Shown: in pieces, positions 8,142 through 16,788 of the stretch
Layout of the letters: each line of letters starts with the position of its first letter
Position numbering within the stretch: the stretch's first letter is position 1
From: Streptomyces lydicus
Lineage (GTDB): Bacteria > Actinomycetota > Actinomycetes > Streptomycetales > Streptomycetaceae
Direction: 5' to 3'
Assembly: GCF_000717345.1 (NCBI RefSeq)
Contig: NZ_JNZA01000062.1
Location: forward strand, 1-29,007
DNA length: 29,007 nucleotides
Notes under the pieces: model-generated
The model's database searches: none
What the model was told of the DNA's origin: nothing
The model's input: only the letters and a program-made list of their open reading frames with translations
Program-made: the position numbers and the translations under genes

Positions 8142-9563
8142 TCACGGGCGCAGCATCGGCATCCGGCGGACCTCCTGCCGGTCCAGCTTCTTGTCGTACG
8201 GGGCCAGCGGGGTGGCCTTGGCGCCCTCGGGGGCCGGGACGCCCGCCCAGTCGAGCAGCTCGGCGGTGGCCTTGGTGCGGTCGGCTTCCTTCAGCTTGGC
8301 GATGTTCGAGCCGTGGTTGCCGCCGGGGACGGTGAAGACGTAGGAGTCCCGGGCGCCCCTGCCGAGTTCGAAGTGCTCCGAACTCCACGGGTCGTACTGG
8401 CCGTTGACGAACATCATCCGGTTGGCGTGGTGCCGCACCCAGCGGTCGACGTCGGGCATCGCGCGCTTGTCGAAGCGCATCGGGATGTCCTTGGGGACGA
8501 AGCTGCGGGAGTTGTTGATGCCGGGGTACTTGAGCAGACCGGCGAGCTGCGGGTAGCCGTAGCCGGGCTCCCCGAGCTGGGTGCCCGCCTGGTAGTAGTA
8601 CGGCGTGTACGGCTCCATGCCCTGGTCGGTGTAGCTGTCGAAGCCGCCGATCTTGTCCATCCACTGCCACAGCCCGTCGGTGGAGACGGTCGGCTCGGGA
8701 ACCTCGGCGCAGGCGGTCTCGGCCGGCTGGTACTGCCAGAAGCCGAAGACCAGGTCGGTGACCATGACTTCGTAGGCCCGGTCGGCGTTGCCGACCTTGG
8801 TGAAGGTCTGCTTCTCCTTGTCGGCCCAGTCCTGGAAGCGCTTGACCATCTCCTTGCGGCGCAGCAGGGCCTCGCGTTCGATGGCGGCGAGGTCGGCGCG
8901 GCACTGCGCGGTGCCGACGGTCCTGAAGAACCGGTCGTAGGCGGAGTCCTCGTCGTTGCGCACGTCGTTCGGCGCGACGTAGGCGACGGTGCCGTTCATG
9001 TCGTGCGGGAAGAAGCGGCGGTAGTAGGTGGCGGTCATGCCGCCCTTGCTGCCGCCGGTGGCGATCCAGTTCTTGCCGTAGATGCGGTGCAGGGCCTGGA
9101 AGATGCGGTGCTGGTCGGTGGCGGCCTGCCGGATGTCGAGCTTCTTCCAGTCCGTGGGCGTGGGCCGCGACGGGGTGAAGTAGCGGTATTCCAGCGAGAC
9201 TTGGTTGCCGTCGATGATCTTGGTGGGCTCGCTGCGGGACGGCGTGGTGCTGACGTTGTAACCGGAGGTGAAGAACACCGTCGGGCGGTCCACCGACTTG
9301 TGCAGCAAGGTCAGCCGCTGCTGGAAGGTCCCCTTGGAGGGGTGCCGGTGGTCAACCGGCTGGGAATAGTTCAGGACGAAGTACCGGTAGCCGTCGACCG
9401 GCTTCTCCTCGATGAGGCTCATACCCGGGATCGCCAGGATGCGGTCCTTGATGTCCTCGGTCTTCGGCTCGGCGGCGGTGGCCGCTCCCGCCGGTATGCT
9501 GCCGGCTCCCGCCGTGCCTATGAGCACCGCGAGCGACAGCAGCCATCTGGTGGCCTTGCGCAT
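8142..9563 (-). CDS. Secreted S37-family (PS-10) tripeptidyl aminopeptidase
   Basis: A 473-aa exported serine peptidase of the S37 family, which includes the prolyl tri/tetrapeptidyl aminopeptidase of Streptomyces mobaraensis. Residues 1-30 are a Sec signal peptide (MRKATRW, a hydrophobic core, then AGAATA). The nucleophile is Ser172 in ATGGSKGGM. Asp391 in VNGQYDPWSSEHF and His417 in PGGNHGSN complete a plausible alpha/beta-hydrolase triad. Family members trim short peptides from the N-terminus of extracellular substrates, including proenzymes. The ATG at 9563 has AGGGGAGGG upstream. The 57 upstream in-frame codons are Arg/Pro-rich non-signal sequence, so a longer start is unlikely. It is transcribed alone, with hairpins on both sides. 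Confidence 0.92.
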   Translation of the reverse strand: MRKATRWLLSLAVLIGTAGAGSIPAGAATAAEPKTEDIKDRILAIPGMSLIEEKPVDGYRYFVLNYSQPVDHRHPSKGTFQQRLTLLHKSVDRPTVFFTSGYNVSTTPSRSEPTKIIDGNQVSLEYRYFTPSRPTPTDWKKLDIRQAATDQHRIFQALHRIYGKNWIATGGSKGGMTATYYRRFFPHDMNGTVAYVAPNDVRNDEDSAYDRFFRTVGTAQCRADLAAIEREALLRRKEMVKRFQDWADKEKQTFTKVGNADRAYEVMVTDLVFGFWQYQPAETACAEVPEPTVSTDGLWQWMDKIGGFDSYTDQGMEPYTPYYYQAGTQLGEPGYGYPQLAGLLKYPGINNSRSFVPKDIPMRFDKRAMPDVDRWVRHHANRMMFVNGQYDPWSSEHFELGRGARDSYVFTVPGGNHGSNIAKLKEADRTKATAELLDWAGVPAPEGAKATPLAPYDKKLDRQEVRRMPMLRP

Positions 9564-9630
9564 GCACCCTCCCCTTGGGATAGCAAAGGTCGGGCTGAAC
9601 CTATCGGCGGGACACGGGGGCCACCAGCCC

Positions 9631-9670
9631 TCGGGGGCCGTCCGGCGGATCTTCGCAGGACGGCCCCCGA
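9631..9670 (-). terminator. Hairpin downstream of the fused ABC exporter
   Basis: Perfect 13-bp arms TCGGGGGCCGTCC (9631-9643) and its complement (9658-9670) around a 14-nt loop. The hairpin starts 21 bases beyond the exporter stop and lies before the start region of the peptidase gene, so it most likely ends the exporter transcript. Confidence 0.75.
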
Positions 9671-9691
9671 GGCCGGTGGCCCGGCCGGGCC

Positions 9692-12600
9692 TCAGGCCAC
9701 CAGTTCCTCCTCCTCGCCGGAGAAGGTGCGCCACAGCTCCGCGTAGCGGCCGTTGCGGGCCAGCAGCTGCGCGTGGCTGCCGTCCTCGGCGACCCGGCCG
9801 TGGTCGAGGACCACGACACGGTCGGCGCGGGCGGCGGTGGTCAGCCGGTGGGCGACGACCAAGGTCGTGCGGCGGCCGGCGAGGCGGTCGGTGGCCTGGT
9901 TGACGACGGCTTCGGTGGCCAGGTCCAGGGCCGCGGTGGCCTCGTCCAGCAACAGCACGTCCGGGTCGACGAGTTCGGCGCGGGCGAGCGCCAGCAGCTG
10001 GCGCTGGCCGGCGGAGAGGTTGCGGCCGCGCTCGGAGACCTCGTGGAGGTAGCCGCCGTCGAGGGTGGCGATCATGGCGTGCGCGCCGACCGCGCGGGCG
10101 GCGGCCTCCACCTCGGCGTCGGTGGCGTCCGGGCGGCCGTAGGCGATGGCGTCCCGGACGGTACCGGCGAACAGGTAGGGCTCCTGGGGGACCACGCCGA
10201 GGCGGTGGCGGTAGCCCGTCAGGTCCAGGTCGCGCAGGTCGGTGCCGTCGACGCGGACCGCGCCCGAGGACGGGTCGTAGTACCGGGCGACCAGCTTGAC
10301 CAGGGTGGACTTGCCGGCGCCGGTCTCGCCGACGAAGGCCACGGTCTGGCCGGCCGGTATGACGAGGTCTATGCCGGCCAGCGCCGGCTCCGCGCTCGCG
10401 CCGTAGTGGAAGTGGACGTCGTCGAAGGTGATCTCGCCGCGCAGGGCGGGCACCTCGCGGGGCCGCTCGGCCAACGGGGTCGTGGTGGGCTCGCGCAGCA
10501 GTTCCTGGATGCGGCCGAGCGAGACGGACGCCTGCTGGTAGCCGTCGAAGACCTGGGAGAGCTGCTGCACGGGGGCGAAGAACAGGTCGATGTAGAGGAG
10601 GTAGGCCACCAGGGCGCCGGCCGTCAGGGTGTCGTGGGCGACCCGGTCGGCGCCGACGATCAGCACCAGTGCCGCCGCCACCGAGGACAGCAGCTGCACG
10701 AACGGGAAGTAGACGGAGATCAGGAACTGGCCGCGGAGGCGGGCCGCGCGGTAGGCGTCGCTGCGCTCGGCAAACCGCTGCTCACCGCGGCGCTCGCGCC
10801 GGAACGCCTGGACGATGCGGAGCCCGGCGACGCTCTCCTGGAGGTCTCCGTTGACCACGCTGATCCGTTCGCGGGCCAGCTCGTACGCCTTGACGCTCTG
10901 CTTGCGGAAGAAGTACGTGCCGATGATCAGCGGCGGGAGGGTGGCGAAGACGACGAGGGCCAGCTGGACGTCGATGGCGAGCAGCGCGACGAGGATGCCG
11001 AAGAACGTCAGCATCGAGACCAGGGCGGTGACCAGGCCGGTCTGCAGGAATGTCGACAGGGCGTCGATGTCGGTCGTCATCCTGGTCATGATCTTGCCGG
11101 TCAGCTCGCGCTCGTAGTAGTCGAGGCCGAGCCGCTGGAGCTGCGCGAAGATCTTGAGGCGGAGGGAGTAGAGGACCCGCTCGCCGGTGCGTCCGGTCAG
11201 GCGGTTGCCGCCGACCTGGGCGGCCCACTGGGCGAGGACCACGACCAGCGCGAGCAGCGCGGCCGTCCAGACGCCGGCCAGCACGCCGCGGCGGACGCCC
11301 TCGTCGATGCCCTGCCGGATCAGGACGGGCAGCAGCAGCCCGGCCAGGGCGTCCACCGCGACCAGCGCCAGGGCGAAGCCCAGCGGCCGGCCGAAGCCGT
11401 GCAGCAGCCGGCGCAGGCCGTAGGCGCGCTCGGGGCGCACCGCCCGGTCCTCGTCGACGGCGGGGGTGTCCTCGGCCGGCGGCAGCGCGGCGACCTGGGC
11501 GAGGAGTTCGGGGGTGGCTGGCGTGCCGGCCATCGCGGCGCCGAGACCGGGTCCGGCGGCGGCCGTGCGGGGCGCCACGCCGGCGCCGCCCGCCTCGGCG
11601 TCCTGCTCGCGGCGCACCCACAGCTCGGGGGTGACGGTGCCGGCGGCCCGGCCGGTCCCGCCGTCGCGCCCGCCGTCCGGCTCGGCGTCGAAGCCGTCCG
11701 GCCGGTCGAGCCCGGCGACATCCGCTTCGTACGCGTAGTCCAGCAGCCCTCCCCCACTCTCGGCTCCGCTCGAGCGGGGGGACCCCCATGCGGCGAACTC
11801 GCCGTCGAAGGCGCCGGCCAGCTCGCCGGCCGGGTCACGCTCGACCCCGCCCAGTTCCTCGGGGTCGGTCAGCAGCCTGCGGTAGAGCGGACATCGCTCC
11901 GCCAGCTCGTCCTGCGTGCCGATATCGACCAGCCGCCCCTCGTCGAGGACGGCGACCCGGTCGGCGAGCGCGAGGGTGGAGGCGCGGTGCGCGATGAGCA
12001 GGGTCGTACGGCCCGCCATGACGCCGCGCAGGGCCTCGTGGATCTCGTGCTCCACCCGGGCGTCGACCGCCGAGGTCGCATCGTCCAGGACCAGCAGCCG
12101 GGGGTCGGTGAGGATGGCGCGGGCCAGGGCGACGCGCTGGCGCTGGCCGCCGGACAGGGTCAGTCCCTGCTCCCCGACCGTGGTGTCGTAGCCGTCGGGG
12201 AGCTCGGATATGAAGCCGTCCGCCTGGGCGGCGCGGGCCGCGGCGCGCACCTGCGCGTCGGTGGCGTCCGGATGGCCGTAGGCGATGTTGTCGCGTATCG
12301 AGTCGGAGAACAGGAAGCTGTTCTCGGGGACCAGGCCGATGGCGGCGCGCAGCGACGCGAGGGTCAGCCCGCGCACGTCGTGGCCGCCGACCAGGACCCG
12401 GCCGGCGGAGACGTCGTAGAAGCGGGGCAGCAGCAGGGAGACGGTGGACTTGCCGCTGCCGGACGTACCGACCACGGCGACCGTCTCGCCGGCTTCGATG
12501 CGCAGCGAGAAGTCGCGCAGGACGGGCCGCGGGGCGCGGGGGCCGTCGTCGTGTCCCGTCGCGTCCTCGGGACCGTGGTGCAGCGGGGCGTAGGCGAAGG

Positions 12601-13642
12601 TCACCCGGTCGAATTCGACGGTGGCGGGGGTGTCCGCGGGCAGTTCGTGGGCGTCCGCCCGCTCCTCGATCGACGGCTCGGTGTCGATCAGCTCGTAGAC
12701 CCGCTCGACGCCGGCGCGGGCCTGCTGGCCGACGGTGAGCATCATCGCGAGCATCCGGACCGGTCCGACGAGCTGCGCGAGGTAGGTGGAGAAGGCGACG
12801 AAGGTGCCCAGGGTGACCTGCCCCTGGGTGGCCATCCAGCCGCCGAGGGCGAGCATCGCGACCTGGCCGAGGGCCGGTACCGCCTGGAGGGCGGGGGTGT
12901 AGCGGGCGTTGAGCCGGACCGTGCGCAGCCGGCCGGCGAACAGCCGGCGACCGACCTCGCGCAGCTTGGCGGTCTCCTGGGCCTCCTGTCCGAAGCCCTT
13001 GACGACCCGGACGCCGGAGACCGCGCCGTCCACCACGCCGGCGACCGCGGCCGCCTGGCCCTGGGCGTACCAGGTGGCGGGGAAGAGCCGGGTCCGGCTG
13101 CGCTGGGCGATCAGCCACAGGGCGGGCGCGACGGCCAGCGCGACGACGGTGAGCAGCGGCGACAGCACCGCCATCACGACCAGCGAGATCACGAACAGCA
13201 GCACGCTGCCGATCATCATCGGCACCATGAACAGCAGGCCCTGGATCAGTTGCAGGTCGCTGGTGGCGCGGCCGACGACCTGGCCGGTGCTCAGCTCGTC
13301 CTGCCGCCGGCCGTCGAGGCGGGCTATCGCGGCGAACATCCTCGTGCGCAGATCGTGCTGGATGTCCAGGGCGAGCCGGCCGCCGTAGAAGCGCCGGAGG
13401 TAGGTCAGGACGTAGACCACGACCGCGGCCAGCACCAGCAGGCCCGCCCAGGGGGCGAGGGCGCGGTCGTGACGGACGATGACGTCGTCGATGATCAGCT
13501 TCGGTACGAGCGGGACCAGCGCCAGCACGGCCATCCCGCCGAGCGAGGAGCCGAGGGCGAGCAGCACGTCCTTCCGGTACTGCCAGCAGTCGCGGATCAG
13601 CCGCCGCGCCCAGCCCACTCGTTCGGTATCCGTCCCCGCCAC
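9692..13642 (-). CDS. Fused heterodimer-like ABC exporter (two TMD-NBD halves in one chain)
   Basis: A 1316-aa type IV ABC exporter carrying both half-transporters. Half 1 has a transmembrane domain at about 30-310, Walker A GTSGSGKST (Lys398), signature LSGGQ (496-500), and Walker B VLDDATSAVD with Asp521 at the catalytic glutamate position. A 120-150 residue disordered linker follows. Half 2 has a second transmembrane domain, Walker A GETGAGKST (Lys1111), the degenerate signature LSAGQ (1209-1213), and a normal Walker B LLLDEATAALD with Glu1234. This gives one canonical and one degenerate ATP site, as in TM287/288 and BmrCD. The GTG at 13642 was chosen over the ATG at 13705 because GGGAGG sits 6 nt upstream. 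The neighbours give no substrate. Export of a drug, lipid or peptide is possible. Confidence 0.93.
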   Translation of the reverse strand: MAGTDTERVGWARRLIRDCWQYRKDVLLALGSSLGGMAVLALVPLVPKLIIDDVIVRHDRALAPWAGLLVLAAVVVYVLTYLRRFYGGRLALDIQHDLRTRMFAAIARLDGRRQDELSTGQVVGRATSDLQLIQGLLFMVPMMIGSVLLFVISLVVMAVLSPLLTVVALAVAPALWLIAQRSRTRLFPATWYAQGQAAAVAGVVDGAVSGVRVVKGFGQEAQETAKLREVGRRLFAGRLRTVRLNARYTPALQAVPALGQVAMLALGGWMATQGQVTLGTFVAFSTYLAQLVGPVRMLAMMLTVGQQARAGVERVYELIDTEPSIEERADAHELPADTPATVEFDRVTFAYAPLHHGPEDATGHDDGPRAPRPVLRDFSLRIEAGETVAVVGTSGSGKSTVSLLLPRFYDVSAGRVLVGGHDVRGLTLASLRAAIGLVPENSFLFSDSIRDNIAYGHPDATDAQVRAAARAAQADGFISELPDGYDTTVGEQGLTLSGGQRQRVALARAILTDPRLLVLDDATSAVDARVEHEIHEALRGVMAGRTTLLIAHRASTLALADRVAVLDEGRLVDIGTQDELAERCPLYRRLLTDPEELGGVERDPAGELAGAFDGEFAAWGSPRSSGAESGGGLLDYAYEADVAGLDRPDGFDAEPDGGRDGGTGRAAGTVTPELWVRREQDAEAGGAGVAPRTAAAGPGLGAAMAGTPATPELLAQVAALPPAEDTPAVDEDRAVRPERAYGLRRLLHGFGRPLGFALALVAVDALAGLLLPVLIRQGIDEGVRRGVLAGVWTAALLALVVVLAQWAAQVGGNRLTGRTGERVLYSLRLKIFAQLQRLGLDYYERELTGKIMTRMTTDIDALSTFLQTGLVTALVSMLTFFGILVALLAIDVQLALVVFATLPPLIIGTYFFRKQSVKAYELARERISVVNGDLQESVAGLRIVQAFRRERRGEQRFAERSDAYRAARLRGQFLISVYFPFVQLLSSVAAALVLIVGADRVAHDTLTAGALVAYLLYIDLFFAPVQQLSQVFDGYQQASVSLGRIQELLREPTTTPLAERPREVPALRGEITFDDVHFHYGASAEPALAGIDLVIPAGQTVAFVGETGAGKSTLVKLVARYYDPSSGAVRVDGTDLRDLDLTGYRHRLGVVPQEPYLFAGTVRDAIAYGRPDATDAEVEAAARAVGAHAMIATLDGGYLHEVSERGRNLSAGQRQLLALARAELVDPDVLLLDEATAALDLATEAVVNQATDRLAGRRTTLVVAHRLTTAARADRVVVLDHGRVAEDGSHAQLLARNGRYAELWRTFSGEEEELVA
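11747..11789. repeat. Streptomyces-type dispersed palindromic repeat inside the ABC exporter linker
   Basis: A C-run, ACTCTCGGCT, the 12-bp palindrome CCGCTCGAGCGG (11766-11777) and GGGGACCCCC follow one another. I recognise this as a repeat often seen between genes in Streptomyces genomes (from memory, not searched). Here it lies in frame inside the coding sequence and encodes WGSPRSSGAESGGGL in the linker between the two exporter halves. Confidence 0.65.
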
Positions 13643-13719
13643 CCCGTGCCTCCCACCCGTCGACGCCTGTCGGAAGGCGTCAACGACGCGGGCAGCGGAT
13701 TTCATCCCGCCGCAACAAT

Positions 13720-13760
13720 CCGGCGCGCCGGCCGCCCGGGAAGGACGACCGGCGCGCCGG
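13720..13760 (-). terminator. Hairpin after the GH65 gene built from two copies of a 12-bp palindrome
   Basis: CCGGCGCGCCGG occurs at 13720-13731 and again at 13749-13760, separated by 17 nt. Each copy is itself a perfect palindrome, and the two copies also pair with each other as a 12-bp stem. It starts 15 bases beyond the GH65 stop and is a likely terminator for that gene. Confidence 0.7.
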
Positions 13761-13774
13761 GGCCGTTCAGGTGA

Positions 13775-16576
13775 TCACTTCACCCGTTGCACGGTCAGCT
13801 CCGTGATGCCCGGGTGCGGCCGGGGCTTGCCGCCGGCGGCCGGGGTCCGGTCGCCCTCGACGGTGACCCGTACGTACCGGGCGGGGGTGCGGCCCGCGTA
13901 GCCGGTGCCCGACCAGTGCCTGCCGTCCCGCGAGACCTGGACGTTGTAGGACTTCGGGCGGGTGGCGGTCCAGTGCGGGGTGATCTGGCCGACGCGGGTG
14001 GTCCGGCCGAGGTCGACGGTGAGGGTGCCGGTGGCGGAGGCGGGCACCCAGGCGGTGGTGGTGTTGCCGTCCACCGCCGCGGCCGCGTACAGGCCCGGCT
14101 CCTCGGAGGTCGCCGTGGCGGGGGTGCAGCGGGCCGCGTTCGAGGTCTCGGCCAGGTCGGGGCGGCGGGTCTTGAGGACGGCCGGCACGCCCCGGCTGAC
14201 GATCTGCTCGCCCCGCGGCGTCTCGATCCGCATCGGCGCCCCGGCGGTCAGCCGCACCGTGGTGTGGTCGGCGCCGATCGCGACGTCGAAGGTCCGTCCC
14301 TGCCAGTGCAGACCGCGCAGGGTGACGCCCTCGGACAGCTGCGGCGGCAGCGTCGGGTTCAGCCGCACCCGGTCCTCGCGCAGCCGCAGGCCGGTCAGCC
14401 CGTGGGTGAAGGTCTGCAGGAAGCCGCCCTTGCCGGTGAGGAAGTCCTGCGCGGGCTTCCCGGCGTGCGGGTCGTCGGCCCCGGCCTTGGTGCCGCGCGC
14501 CTCGGAGAACTCCGCGAACGGCCCGCGGACGAACGGCTTGATGGACCGCATCAGATAGGTGTACGTGGCGCAGCCGGGCTCACCGATCGCGGCGGCGTCG
14601 ATGGCGTGCACCGAGTCCGTCATGGCCGGGCCGTCCGGGTCGGTGTGCGCGGCGTAGAAGTCCAGCGTGCGGGACGCCCTGGCCCGCGACATCGGCCACT
14701 CCAGGGGGTACATCAGCAGCACGGTGTCGGCCTGCTTGATGGTGGTGCCCTGGTAGCCGGCGTACTGCTCGTAGACCTTGTTCCTGCTGTCGTAGGGGAT
14801 CCGCAGCTTGTCGGCGAGGGTCCGCCAGGAGGCGGGCGCGTGCTCGCCGAGGACGGCGGCGACGCGGGTGGCGTTGCGCAGTGCGGTGGCGGCGCCTGCG
14901 TTGGTGAAGACGCCGTCGGTGACGCCGTTGCTGTACTCGTCGGGCCCGGCGACGTTCTTGATCGAGTAGCTGCCGTCGGCGTTGCGGGTGGCCCGGGAGG
15001 ACCAGAACTCGGCGATGCCCTTGAGGACCGGCCAGCCGCGTGACCTCAGCCAGGCGGTGTCCTTGGTGGCGAGGTAGTACTGCCAGGCGGCGAGGGAGAT
15101 GTCGCCCATGAGGTGGTTCTGGGTCTTGCAGTGCGGCGGGTCCCAGCTGTGGCACTCGTTCCACAGATCGCCCTTGCTGCCGCTGGTCCAGGCGTAGAAC
15201 AGCCCGTCGTAGCCGAGCTTGCGGGCGTTGGCGCGGGCGCCCGCGCGGGTCTTGTAGCGGTAGTCGACGATCGACCTGGCGAGCGCGGGGTGGGTGGCCA
15301 GCAGGCTCGGGTACATCCAGGTCTCGGCGTCCCAGAAGATCTCACCGGCGTAGTTGTCGCTGGTCAGGCCGGTGGGGCCGATGCTGTTGTCGCTGCCGGC
15401 GCGGGTGGAGGACAGCAGCCCGTACTGCGCGGAGCGCACCCAGGACTGCAGTGCGGGCTGCCCGTTGACCTCGATGTCGCTGCGCCACAGCCGCTGCCAG
15501 GCCGCGGTGTGCCGGGCGAACAGGTCCGCCCAGCCGCGGGCCGCGGCCCGGCGCGAGGCGGCGTCGGCGGCGGCGCGCGGGGCGCGGGAGGTGAGCGCGG
15601 TGTCCACGCCGACGTACTTGGTCAGCTCGTACGAGCGGCCGCTGCGGACCGGGAAGGTCACGCGCTGATGGTTGCTCAGGCTGTCCGTCCGCGCTGCCTG
15701 CCCGGGGCGGGCCGCGTCGACGCCGGGGCCGGTGCGCAGGGTGGAGGCCACCGCGCCCTCGGTCCTGGTGCCGTCCGTGCGGAAGGTGACGTCCATGGTG
15801 CGGCCGCCGTCCCGGCCGCCCGTGGCGGCGGAGCCGGACGGCGCCATCCGGCGGGCGCCGCGCCCGTCGAGGGCGTCGGTGACCGTGGCGGGGCCGCTCC
15901 AGTGGGGCGTCATCCGCAGCCGTACGGCGCCGGTGTGCGGGTCGTTGCGGTCGGCGAGCACCTCGTAGACCAGGTCGGTGCGGCGCCCGTCGGCGGCCGT
16001 CCAGGTCAGCGAGGTACGGACGAAGCCGCAGCGCAGCGAGAGGGTCTGGCGGTAGTGGGAGATCCGGCCGGGTGCGGTGGCGGAGGAGAAGGTGTCGGGG
16101 TGGGCGCCGCCGGTGGCGACGTCGAGGGTGGTCCAGGTCGGGAGGGCGGCGACGGCCTGGCGGCCCTGCACGTTCTTGGGGCCCTTGGCGTAGAGCCCGG
16201 CGACGAACGAGCCGTCGTACTCGGGGGTCTTCAGCGGCCAGCCGGTCTCGCCGCCGGGGGCCGCGTATCCGGTGCCGTTGGGGGGCACCCGCTGGCCGAG
16301 GTAGCCGTTGCCGACGTAGGCGTGGTGGCTGTCCTTGGGATCGATCCGGGTGGCGGTGGCGCTCCAGCCGTCGCCGCGCTCGCAGGAGTCCTGCGGGGCG
16401 GGCGGGCCGGGCACCGGCTGCGGCGCCGACGCGGACGCCGGCAGCGGGGCGAGGAGCGCGACCAGCGCGCCCGCCAGGAGCGGCGCGACCAGCCTGCGGG
16501 GGCGGCGCGCGGCAGGCGGGGACGCCGCCGGCGGCTCGGGCGGGCGGTCAACGGGGGGCGGTGCCGAGAGTTCCAT
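13775..16576 (-). CDS. Secreted GH65-type glycosidase with C-terminal discoidin-like domain
   Basis: A 933-aa exported protein with the GH65 layout: an N-terminal beta-sandwich, an (alpha/alpha)6 barrel, a C-terminal cap, and a final F5/8-type (discoidin/CBM32-like) domain at about 800-933 (TVDLGRTTRVGQITPHW, ARYVRVTVEG). GH65 landmarks are FWDAETWMYPSLL near 405-417, the general acid Glu547 in GPDEYSNGVTDGVFTN, and KQADTVLLMYPL near 613. Secretion argues for a hydrolase (acid-trehalase or kojibiose/nigerose hydrolase-like) rather than a phosphorylase. A glutamate in FAEFSEAR near 688 is a candidate general base, which is inference. The signal peptide has an unusually long Pro-rich n-region before RRPRRLVAPLLAGALVALL. 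I chose the ATG at 16576 because GGAG precedes it; the ATG at 16597 is in frame but lacks a ribosome site. Confidence 0.88.
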   Translation of the reverse strand: MELSAPPPVDRPPEPPAASPPAARRPRRLVAPLLAGALVALLAPLPASASAPQPVPGPPAPQDSCERGDGWSATATRIDPKDSHHAYVGNGYLGQRVPPNGTGYAAPGGETGWPLKTPEYDGSFVAGLYAKGPKNVQGRQAVAALPTWTTLDVATGGAHPDTFSSATAPGRISHYRQTLSLRCGFVRTSLTWTAADGRRTDLVYEVLADRNDPHTGAVRLRMTPHWSGPATVTDALDGRGARRMAPSGSAATGGRDGGRTMDVTFRTDGTRTEGAVASTLRTGPGVDAARPGQAARTDSLSNHQRVTFPVRSGRSYELTKYVGVDTALTSRAPRAAADAASRRAAARGWADLFARHTAAWQRLWRSDIEVNGQPALQSWVRSAQYGLLSSTRAGSDNSIGPTGLTSDNYAGEIFWDAETWMYPSLLATHPALARSIVDYRYKTRAGARANARKLGYDGLFYAWTSGSKGDLWNECHSWDPPHCKTQNHLMGDISLAAWQYYLATKDTAWLRSRGWPVLKGIAEFWSSRATRNADGSYSIKNVAGPDEYSNGVTDGVFTNAGAATALRNATRVAAVLGEHAPASWRTLADKLRIPYDSRNKVYEQYAGYQGTTIKQADTVLLMYPLEWPMSRARASRTLDFYAAHTDPDGPAMTDSVHAIDAAAIGEPGCATYTYLMRSIKPFVRGPFAEFSEARGTKAGADDPHAGKPAQDFLTGKGGFLQTFTHGLTGLRLREDRVRLNPTLPPQLSEGVTLRGLHWQGRTFDVAIGADHTTVRLTAGAPMRIETPRGEQIVSRGVPAVLKTRRPDLAETSNAARCTPATATSEEPGLYAAAAVDGNTTTAWVPASATGTLTVDLGRTTRVGQITPHWTATRPKSYNVQVSRDGRHWSGTGYAGRTPARYVRVTVEGDRTPAAGGKPRPHPGITELTVQRVK

Positions 16577-16750
16577 GGTTCTCCGTCGTCCGGGCATGGG
16601 TCCGCACCGCGTGCTGCGGCACGGACTCCACCGTGAACATCATCAGGCCCCCGCCTGCACGGCACCCTAGGACGGATCCCCCGTTCGGGTCACGGCCTCG
16701 CCGGCACCAAATCTCTCCGATTGGCCAAAAGGGCCGCACTTACGGCACAC

Positions 16751-16776
16751 TTTTAGACTGACCAGTCAGATCAAAA
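16751..16776 (+). promoter_or_regulatory. TetR-type operator candidate before the ABC/YhgE/TetR operon
   Basis: A 26-bp interrupted inverted repeat: TTTT-N3-CTGAC-N2-GTCAG-N3-AAAA. It ends 12 bases before the GTG of the first gene and abuts its ribosome site. Size and CTGAC/GTCAG half-sites fit the TetR/AcrR family, and a TetR gene ends the same operon. Binding here would block transcription or initiation. Confidence 0.72.
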
Positions 16777-16788
16777 GGGGAGGGGTTT

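Noticed and set aside
11747..11789. Insertion of a transposable element disrupting the exporter
   Set aside because: The reading frame is intact, no transposase or target-site duplication is visible, and the insertion is only about 43 bp in a linker.
9773..13774. A 1333-codon open frame on the plus strand
   Set aside because: It is exactly antisense to the fused ABC exporter, whose protein has all expected motifs. The plus-strand product is Gly/Asp/Gln/Val-rich without any domain, a known artefact of very high GC.
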